Positions 1 through 4,893 of a stretch of DNA of 8,596 nucleotides are shown piece by piece (positions within the stretch are counted from its first letter, which is position 1; every line of letters begins with the position of its first letter). The stretch is taken from assembly GCA_934773085.1 (NCBI GenBank), contig CAKVMU010000059.1:1-8596 (forward strand). The letters are read 5' to 3'. The notes below the pieces were generated by a model, which had not been told where the DNA came from, made no database searches, and saw only the letters and a program-made list of their open reading frames with translations. The stretch comes from an uncultured Candidatus Melainabacteria bacterium. Lineage in GTDB: Bacteria; Cyanobacteriota; Vampirovibrionia; Gastranaerophilales; Gastranaerophilaceae. Made by a program: the position numbers and the translations under genes.

Positions 1-1
1 C

Positions 2-385
2 CCCTATACCATAAATTTTTGAAGTTATTGATGTTGTTAATTCTTCAAAATCCTTTTGAGGCATAAATCTTGTATAAGGTTCATTCAAGCTTGCAATCAT
101 TGTGTCAATTGCAACTCTAGCATCATCATCTGTCTTAATTTTACCCTGATAGTGAGTTTTCCAACGATACCAATTTTGGTGGTTCAAAGAAGGCTCGTAA
201 TAGCTTTTATATATAACTTTCCAAGTTTTATCAAACAATTTTTGAGGTTGTACAACATCGTTATTATACATAGATTGCATTGCAAAATATGTATTAGCCT
301 TGCTAAAATTATCCATGAATACACGGTTAAATATAACAAGAATTAATATTAAAAGTGATGAAATAACCAGTTGTTTTATCTTCAT
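2..385 (-). CDS. S41-family C-terminal processing peptidase (CtpA-like), N-terminal fragment cut by window edge
   Basis: The minus-strand frame is open from the ATG at 385 to the left edge; 128 codons are visible and the rest lies outside. Residues 1-4 are basic (MKIK) and about 5-20 form a hydrophobic helix (LVISSLLILILVIF), an uncleaved anchor or signal peptide, so the enzyme should face the periplasm. The following stretch has the pattern typical of the helical N-terminal domain of CtpA-type peptidases: KTWKVIYKSYYEP, NHQNWYRWKTHYQGKI, TDDDARVAIDTMIASLNEPYTRFM, then KIYGIG, just before the expected PDZ domain. The family's Ser/Lys catalytic dyad comes later and is not visible. These enzymes cleave proteins near their C-terminus and in photosynthetic relatives mature PsbA, a substrate not expected here. 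No clear Shine-Dalgarno site precedes the ATG; the next upstream in-frame ATG is followed by a TGA, so 385 is the start. It may be co-transcribed with the metallopeptidase gene 78 bases upstream. Confidence 0.87.
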   Translation of the reverse strand, partial: MKIKQLVISSLLILILVIFNRVFMDNFSKANTYFAMQSMYNNDVVQPQKLFDKTWKVIYKSYYEPSLNHQNWYRWKTHYQGKIKTDDDARVAIDTMIASLNEPYTRFMPQKDFEELTTSITSKIYGIG

Positions 386-391
386 AAATCA

Positions 392-420
392 ATTTAACAT
401 CAAGAACCGGTTCTAATCAA
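392..420 (-). promoter_or_regulatory. Possible promoter of the S41 peptidase gene
   Basis: On the minus strand TTGATT (415-420) is separated by 17 bases from TTAAAT (392-397), which ends 6 bases before the ATG at 385. The -35 and -10 boxes each match about four of six consensus positions, so the call is weak. The arrangement resembles the stronger near-leaderless promoters at 1246 and 7086. The spacer contains the 12-base palindrome at 403-414. Confidence 0.35.
403..414. promoter_or_regulatory. Perfect 12-base palindrome, candidate operator
   Basis: AGAACCGGTTCT is its own reverse complement and the most GC-rich spot in an otherwise AT-rich gap between two minus-strand genes. It lies 17 bases upstream of the S41 peptidase start codon, in the spacer of the proposed promoter, where a bound dimeric repressor would block RNA polymerase. 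It has no loop, so it is a poor terminator hairpin. The half-site GAAC/GTTC recalls some LexA boxes, but the 2-base gap does not fit the usual 4-base gap, and no regulator can be named. Confidence 0.4.
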
Positions 421-463
421 TACACTTTTATACTAAAAGCATGCTTATTCAAGTTTTGAGTAA

Positions 464-1132
464 TTATTGATTGTTAAACCCTGGGGAAGTTAACGGTAAA
501 TCTTTGTAACCTTGGTTTGCATACACGGTTTTCTTAATGTATTTATTTGTGTAATTTCCCTTCTCAAGCAGCTGTTTGAGTACATTTTCTCTTGTTACAA
601 GTTCTGATTCAAGATTATTTGATTCCGGAAAACGTTTTAGCATTTCGCACCATACTGTAGCTTCCATTGTCCATGCGTATGTTTCCTCGCTCAAAGAATT
701 ATACTCATCTTGGTGTAATGCTTCATGTGAGAGCAATGCAGCCAATGCAGCCGGAGGAGCGTATTCATGCTTTGGATTTATATAAACATATAATCTGTTC
801 TTCTTTTTCCAACCTACGGCATCAAAGCTCGCATAAGCTTCATTTAACTCAGATAAATCACGAAATTCAATCCTAACGGGTCTTTGAGTTAAATTATAAC
901 CAAGGATTGCTTTTCTTGAAAACTCTCCGCTTGTATCTTTAAGCATATCAAGTGCAACATGAAATATTTGTTCATTTGACACATCTTTATATTGTTCGGA
1001 GATGCTGTCAATGTATTCTTGCGTATACTTCGCAGGTAATTTAACCTGTCCGGGAACTGGTTCAAACTTAGTTGCATTAGCTATTCCAGAGGTCAGGCAA
1101 AACAAACATGTCAGTATTAGTAGCTTTTTCAT
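464..1132 (-). CDS. Exported HEXXH zinc metallopeptidase-like protein
   Basis: A complete 222-residue protein. Residues 1-20 form a signal peptide: MKK, a hydrophobic core (LLILTCLFCLTSGI), then ANA with signal peptidase I cleavage likely after Ala20. The mature protein carries HEALH (136-140) in the helix AALLSHEALHQDEY, a match to the HEXXH zinc site with Glu137 as the expected catalytic base. Glu149, Glu150 and Glu157 in the next helix (SLSEETYAWTMEATVW) are candidates for the third zinc ligand, as in gluzincins. The preceding strand NRLYVYINP fits the edge strand found before the active-site helix in this fold. It is compact, with no recognisable accessory domain, and I cannot assign a named peptidase family. 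Substrate is unknown; it acts outside the cytoplasm. The start is supported by GAGGG six bases upstream and a consensus promoter. It lies just upstream of the S41 peptidase gene on the same strand. Confidence 0.8.
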   Translation of the reverse strand: MKKLLILTCLFCLTSGIANATKFEPVPGQVKLPAKYTQEYIDSISEQYKDVSNEQIFHVALDMLKDTSGEFSRKAILGYNLTQRPVRIEFRDLSELNEAYASFDAVGWKKKNRLYVYINPKHEYAPPAALAALLSHEALHQDEYNSLSEETYAWTMEATVWCEMLKRFPESNNLESELVTRENVLKQLLEKGNYTNKYIKKTVYANQGYKDLPLTSPGFNNQ

Positions 1133-1138
1133 AAATAT

Positions 1139-1143
1139 CCCTC
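1139..1143 (-). promoter_or_regulatory. Ribosome binding site of the metallopeptidase gene
   Basis: Minus-strand GAGGG lies six bases before the ATG at 1132. It is the clearest canonical Shine-Dalgarno site for a gene with its own leader in this window, and shows that conventional initiation is used beside the likely leaderless genes. Confidence 0.7.
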
Positions 1144-1161
1144 AAAAATCCTATTTATTAC

Positions 1162-1191
1162 ATTATATACTTTATAATTGGCTAAAGTCAA
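1162..1191 (-). promoter_or_regulatory. Sigma70-type promoter of the metallopeptidase gene
   Basis: Minus-strand TTGACT (1186-1191, five of six consensus bases) and TATAAT (1162-1167, perfect) are 18 bases apart. Transcription should start near 1155, giving a leader of about 23 bases that includes the GAGGG site. The promoter is back-to-back with the plus-strand promoter at 1210-1238; only 18 bases separate the two -35 boxes. Confidence 0.65.
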
Positions 1192-1209
1192 AAGTTCGTT
1201 TTTTAATGC

Positions 1210-1238
1210 TTGCACAGAGTCTTAAACCCTGTTATAAT
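1210..1238 (+). promoter_or_regulatory. Extended -10 promoter placed for a leaderless mRNA
   Basis: TTGCAC (1210-1215), a 17-base spacer and a perfect TATAAT (1233-1238) preceded by TGT, an extended -10 element. Exactly 7 bases separate TATAAT from the ATG at 1246, so transcription should begin at or one base before the start codon. The same -10 to ATG spacing occurs at 7094-7099 for the PilZ-like gene. Confidence 0.65.
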
Positions 1239-1245
1239 AAAGGTT

Positions 1246-2706
1246 ATGAGGGATTATGAGTTCTATTATACACAAGACGGCTCTATAGGCCTATATTCGT
1301 ATGCTGATGATGATGTATATCATTCCAAATTCGGCGCTCTGACAGAAGCATGGGAAAAGTTTGTTATACCATCCGGCATACAAGAAGCTCTTAATACTAA
1401 ATCTAAGATAAAAGTTCTGGATGTTTGCTATGGTATTGGATATAACACTAAAGCTCTAATGAGTTATGTTATAAATTCTGATGAAAAATATTTAAGAAAA
1501 AAAAATATTTTAAAAAAAATAATTGAAAAATTCAAAAAAATTTCAAAAAAAATTTTAAAAAAAAATCATGTTACAGAATTAAATAACGATACGATAGATG
1601 ATGATAACATTACCACGGAAAACAAAGATTTATTAAACTCTATCGATACGGGAGATGTTAATAATTTTTCTGATTTATCTAAGATTAAGATTGATTGTTT
1701 AGAAATTAATTCTGAACTTGTAAAAATTTCTCCATTACTAAAAACTGTAATAACACCACAAGAGATTTATACAAAAATTGTTCCAAAAATTTTTAATTGT
1801 TTTGATACATATTGGAAAGTAAAAAAAATAATCGCTAAATCTTCTCATTTATTTTCACCAAAGAATTCAAAAAAGATATCTGAGCTTTTGGATTTAAAAT
1901 TTAATAATGATTATGATGAAATTGATAATGAATATAGAATCAACAATTTTGTAAGTTACATAATCATAGACACTCTTATTGATAAATATAAAAATGAATA
2001 TTTATCACCAGAGCTCAAAAAAATTATCACTGATAAGGGCAAAAAGAAATTTTTTGACAAATCTCTGCTAAAATATGCCAATTTTAAGCAAAATTACAGG
2101 TATAATTTTATGTCCAAGTTGAATTTATTCGCCTTCTTACATAATATATATTATGACCATTTATCGAAACGTTATAAAAAGGCTAAATTTAAGCTTGCTG
2201 AGCAGCTGTTTAAGCTGACTTTTTACGTTGATGACGCAAGAAAGTCTATTTTATCAATTAATGAGCAATATGACTATATATTTTTAGATGCCTTCACTTT
2301 TTCAAAAGCTCCGGAGTTATGGACCGTAGAATTTATGTCCGAGCTATATAACCGACTATCTCCTCGTGGACTACTAATGACGTATTCTAATTCAGCATTG
2401 GTTCGAAATACGTTCCTTGAAAATAATTTCTATGTCGGCAAAATTTACAACGAAAAAACAAAAAAATTCATAGGAACTGTTGCCGCAAAGGATAAATCTC
2501 TTATAAAATACCCTCTTTCAAACTATGAAATAGGGTTATGCAACACAAAAGCCGGAATTCCATATCATGATCCAAGCCTATCATCAGATAAATCTACGAT
2601 TCTTAAACAACGGGAATTAGAGTTCAAAAGCAGTGACTTAATGACGTCATCAAAATATATGAAAATAAGAAGCACAAAGAATGAGGAATCCGGCGATGAA
2701 ATATGA
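1246..2706 (+). CDS. MnmC/MnmD-type SAM-dependent methyltransferase with large Lys/Asn-rich insertions
   Basis: A 486-residue protein. The methyltransferase signature is split across it: the N-terminal strand region GSIGLYSYADDDVYHSKFGA (12-31), SAM-binding motif I VLDVCYGIGYNTKAL (57-71), acidic motif II CLEIN (151-155), VDDAR (328-332), and the catalytic block LDAFTFSKAPELW (347-359) followed by LSPRGLLMTYSNSALVR (371-387). This matches the DUF752 / MnmC methyltransferase domain, which in MnmC methylates the aminomethyl group of tRNA wobble uridine (nm5U to mnm5U); the Asp of DAF is the expected catalytic residue. Stand-alone relatives are about 300 residues or less. Here about 80 residues rich in Lys, Asn and Asp follow motif I and about 150 follow motif II, with strong A/T bias. 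The ATG at 1246 is preferred over the in-frame TTG at 1210, which overlaps the -35 box. The C-terminal tail overlaps the next gene by 11 bases. The substrate could differ from tRNA. Confidence 0.75.
   Translation: MRDYEFYYTQDGSIGLYSYADDDVYHSKFGALTEAWEKFVIPSGIQEALNTKSKIKVLDVCYGIGYNTKALMSYVINSDEKYLRKKNILKKIIEKFKKISKKILKKNHVTELNNDTIDDDNITTENKDLLNSIDTGDVNNFSDLSKIKIDCLEINSELVKISPLLKTVITPQEIYTKIVPKIFNCFDTYWKVKKIIAKSSHLFSPKNSKKISELLDLKFNNDYDEIDNEYRINNFVSYIIIDTLIDKYKNEYLSPELKKIITDKGKKKFFDKSLLKYANFKQNYRYNFMSKLNLFAFLHNIYYDHLSKRYKKAKFKLAEQLFKLTFYVDDARKSILSINEQYDYIFLDAFTFSKAPELWTVEFMSELYNRLSPRGLLMTYSNSALVRNTFLENNFYVGKIYNEKTKKFIGTVAAKDKSLIKYPLSNYEIGLCNTKAGIPYHDPSLSSDKSTILKQRELEFKSSDLMTSSKYMKIRSTKNEESGDEI
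1497..1565 (+). repeat. Cluster of poly-A runs inside the methyltransferase gene
   Basis: Within 69 bases there are A runs of 9 (1497-1505), 8 (1512-1519), 5 (1526-1530), 7 (1534-1540), 8 (1545-1552) and 9 (1557-1565), separated by short T-rich pieces. They encode the Lys/Ile/Phe-rich start of the first insertion. Runs of this length are prone to polymerase slippage in replication or transcription, and also to sequencing error, though the frame is intact as given. Confidence 0.8.
2683..2687 (+). promoter_or_regulatory. Ribosome binding site that decides the oxidoreductase start
   Basis: GAGGA lies inside the end of the methyltransferase gene, 8 bases before the ATG at 2696. It overlaps the other in-frame ATG at 2681, which has no such site. 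The enzyme therefore most likely begins MKYDVIVVGGG, the usual distance before a FAD-binding loop. Confidence 0.7.
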
Positions 2707-3967
2707 TGTAATTGTTGTGGGCGGTGGTACAGCTGGGGTAAGTTGTGCCTATACGGCAGCTAAATTAGGGTTAAAGACCTTAATAGTAGAGCAAAACTCA
2801 TATCTTGGTGGAAGTATAACCTCATCTCTTGTTATTCCGGCTATGAAAACAAGTGATAATGCGATTAATACAGATTTTTTTAATATTTTATATGAAAAAT
2901 TAGATGAATTAGGTGGCGCTATTACTTATTGCGACGGCAACAAGGGCTGGTTTAATCCAGAATTGACAAAAATCGCACTCGATATGCTAATAAAAGAAGC
3001 CGGAGCGGAAGTCTTATTTTTATCTAAAGTTAAAGATATTTATGAAAAAGAGAATAAAATTTTATCAATATCTATTGATTCGATAGATGTTAATAATTCA
3101 ACTCCTCATGAGAATAAGTTATCGTCACCAATCGAAACGAGATATGTTGTAGATGCGACAGGTGATGCGAAAATTTTTCAAAAATTAAATTGTAATTTTT
3201 TAGAAAATTTTGAAAATGAAGTTCAACCTATAAACTTAAGATTTATTATGTCGGGAGTTAATACTGAAAAATTTTCAAAATGGTTAATGGATTATGATAC
3301 AGACCGTGATGTTACAACCTCATGTAAAATAGGTGAATATACATATATGTCTACAGCTTACACCTGGGATACAGGTAGAAAATGGGCGTTAAAGCCTCTA
3401 TTTGAGCAAGCTATAGCCGAAAAAATCATAACTGAGGCTGATTCAAACTATTTTCAGCTGTTTTCAGTCGCTGGAACAGCGGATTCTATTGCATTTAATG
3501 CCCCACGGTTGTTAAACCATAGTGATAACGTCTCAAAAAGCCTTTCTGAAGGGCGTTTAAGCATTCTTAGACTATCACAATTCTGCAAAAAATATCTTCC
3601 AGGGTTTGAAAATGCACACATATCAAGTATTGCAAACTCGCTAGGCGTAAGGGTTTCGAACAGAATCAAAGGTAAGTATGTTTATACTTATGAAGACCTA
3701 ATTAATGGTAAAAAATTCAAAACTCCGGTTCTTGTATCAAATTATCCTGTTGATATACATTCAAAAGAGAAAAACCAATCTACTTTAGAAAAAGTCTACC
3801 AAGAATACCAATTGCCACTGGAATCACTAATGTCCGAATCGTATTCAAATTTATTCGCAATTGGTCGCTGTATTTCAGCTGATTTCAAAGCTCAAGCTGC
3901 GCTTCGCATAATACCGTCTTGCTTCTCAATGGGCGAAGGATTAGCTAAATATCTGGCTAAGAATTAA
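2696..3967 (+). CDS. FAD-dependent oxidoreductase (FAD_oxidored / PF12831 type)
   Basis: A 423-residue flavoprotein from the preferred ATG at 2696 (five residues longer if 2681 is used). An N-terminal Rossmann fold binds FAD: VVGGGTAGV (7-15, GXGXXG) with Glu32 (LIVEQ) for the ribose, then YLGGS (36-40). Further signs of the PF12831 family are VVDATGDAKIF (151-161), the PGFENA (302-307) and LGVRVSNRIKGKY (316-328) segments, PVDIH (351-355), and the C-terminal FAD-contact segment NLFAIGRCISADFKAQAALR (385-404). No signal peptide or membrane segment is seen, so it should be cytoplasmic. Members oxidise varied and often unknown substrates. It overlaps the MnmC-type methyltransferase gene by 11 bases, so the two are translationally coupled and probably act on one pathway; a role resembling the FAD domain of MnmC (removing the carboxymethyl group of cmnm5U) is a hypothesis. 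It ends tail-to-tail over the kinase gene. Confidence 0.85.
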   Translation: MKYDVIVVGGGTAGVSCAYTAAKLGLKTLIVEQNSYLGGSITSSLVIPAMKTSDNAINTDFFNILYEKLDELGGAITYCDGNKGWFNPELTKIALDMLIKEAGAEVLFLSKVKDIYEKENKILSISIDSIDVNNSTPHENKLSSPIETRYVVDATGDAKIFQKLNCNFLENFENEVQPINLRFIMSGVNTEKFSKWLMDYDTDRDVTTSCKIGEYTYMSTAYTWDTGRKWALKPLFEQAIAEKIITEADSNYFQLFSVAGTADSIAFNAPRLLNHSDNVSKSLSEGRLSILRLSQFCKKYLPGFENAHISSIANSLGVRVSNRIKGKYVYTYEDLINGKKFKTPVLVSNYPVDIHSKEKNQSTLEKVYQEYQLPLESLMSESYSNLFAIGRCISADFKAQAALRIIPSCFSMGEGLAKYLAKN

Positions 3968-4841
3968 AATTGTTAGTAATTGTATGAATATATTCCAATA
4001 TTTTGCGGAAATAAGCAAGATTGGCCTTGCCGTTAATTATAATATCGGCTTCACTTCTTGCAGGTTGAACATATTTTTGCCCTGCAATTTGAATATATTC
4101 CCAGTGTTTTAGCGCATTTTCAGGATCTTGGTTGCGTTCTGTATATGCACGTTTCATAAACCAGTCTTTTCTCACATCAATATCTGTTTCAATATATACT
4201 TTTATATCAAAAATATCTTTAATATCTTTGTACATAGAAGCCATACCTTCAACAACAACAATTTTTTTTGAAGGTACTAAACGTGATTTTGGAACAGAAA
4301 CTCCTGTACCATTCGGTAAATATTCTGGTGAATAAATATCTTCACCGTGAGATATCTTCTCCAAATCTTCTTTTAGGATATCTAATTGAAAACTCTCAGG
4401 AGAATCCACATCATAACCATTATCCCTGAGAGCATCAAAACTACCATATTTTTTTATTAAGTCTGATATATCATTAAAATAATTATCAGTTGTAAGTATA
4501 GTCACTGGCATATTAAACAATGTAATAGCACTCGCAATAGTTCTGCAAATAGTTGTTTTTCCAGATGCAGATTCACCTGTTATACCAATCATTATCTTCT
4601 TTTCAGGATTTGTAATCAATCGTTTAGAAAACTTTTGAATAAAATCATAACTAACTTCTTTAAAGATTGGTTCCGGAGTCTTTGCATCATAAGCTAAAAC
4701 CTGCTTGAACTTTGATTGTAGGTAAAATGCAAGGAATTCTCTTCCGGCTTTTTGTGAAAAATCCGGTTTTAATATTTTATCCGTAGAGTTTAATTCTTTT
4801 TCAATTAAATGGGAAATCCCATCTTTATCATCTTCAAACAT
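3957..4841 (-). CDS. Uridine kinase-like P-loop kinase (PRK/URK family) with N-terminal extension
   Basis: A 294-residue protein. Residues 83-97 (IMIGITGESASGKTT) hold the Walker A loop with Lys95. TTDNYF (117-122) supplies the Asp typical of the uridine kinase active site, YDVDSPESF (143-151) corresponds to the family's DHP region, and IVVVEGM (194-200) holds the conserved Glu of the next strand. RKDWFMKRAYTERNQ (224-238) resembles the Arg-rich lid, and SEADIIING (263-271) the conserved C-terminal strand. The family phosphorylates uridine or cytidine for pyrimidine salvage; phosphoribulokinase is a relative, but the P-loop fits URK better. The first 80 residues (acidic, helical, no known domain) are extra compared with the usual kinase of about 210 residues, so the substrate is uncertain. 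The start at 4841 follows GGAAAG five bases upstream. It lies 41 bases after the TPR gene and appears to have its own promoter. Confidence 0.75.
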   Translation of the reverse strand: MFEDDKDGISHLIEKELNSTDKILKPDFSQKAGREFLAFYLQSKFKQVLAYDAKTPEPIFKEVSYDFIQKFSKRLITNPEKKIMIGITGESASGKTTICRTIASAITLFNMPVTILTTDNYFNDISDLIKKYGSFDALRDNGYDVDSPESFQLDILKEDLEKISHGEDIYSPEYLPNGTGVSVPKSRLVPSKKIVVVEGMASMYKDIKDIFDIKVYIETDIDVRKDWFMKRAYTERNQDPENALKHWEYIQIAGQKYVQPARSEADIIINGKANLAYFRKILEYIHTITNNFNS

Positions 4842-4863
4842 AATTTCTTTCCGATATTCTAAT

Positions 4864-4893
4864 ATTATACAACAAAAAGAAATTATGATTCAA
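4864..4893 (-). promoter_or_regulatory. Likely promoter of the kinase gene
   Basis: Minus-strand TTGAAT (4888-4893) and a perfect TATAAT (4864-4869) are 18 bases apart. The -35 box lies inside the last codons of the TPR gene. The start point would leave a leader of roughly 15 bases before the ATG at 4841, covering the GGAAAG ribosome site. The kinase may therefore be transcribed both from here and by read-through from upstream. Confidence 0.5.

Noticed and set aside
56..346. A 96-codon plus-strand open frame
   Set aside because: It lies antisense to the S41 peptidase N-terminus, which has clear family motifs; the plus frame has no ribosome site and no recognisable domain.
425..439. A 6-bp A/T hairpin (CTTTTA and TAAAAG with a 3-base loop) after the metallopeptidase gene
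   Set aside because: It has only one G-C pair and no T run follows on the transcribed strand, so it is not a convincing terminator.
437..446. Palindrome AAGCATGCTT between the metallopeptidase and S41 genes
   Set aside because: Ten bases with A/T ends is not striking in this composition, and it does not sit at a promoter element I can defend.
1210..1245. A TTG start extending the methyltransferase by 12 residues
   Set aside because: The TTG is the first half of the proposed -35 box and the extension contains the TATAAT; no ribosome site precedes it.
3941..3960. Inverted repeat TTAGC and GCTAA near the convergent stops
   Set aside because: A 5-bp stem with a 10-base loop, inside coding sequence and without a T run, is too weak to call.
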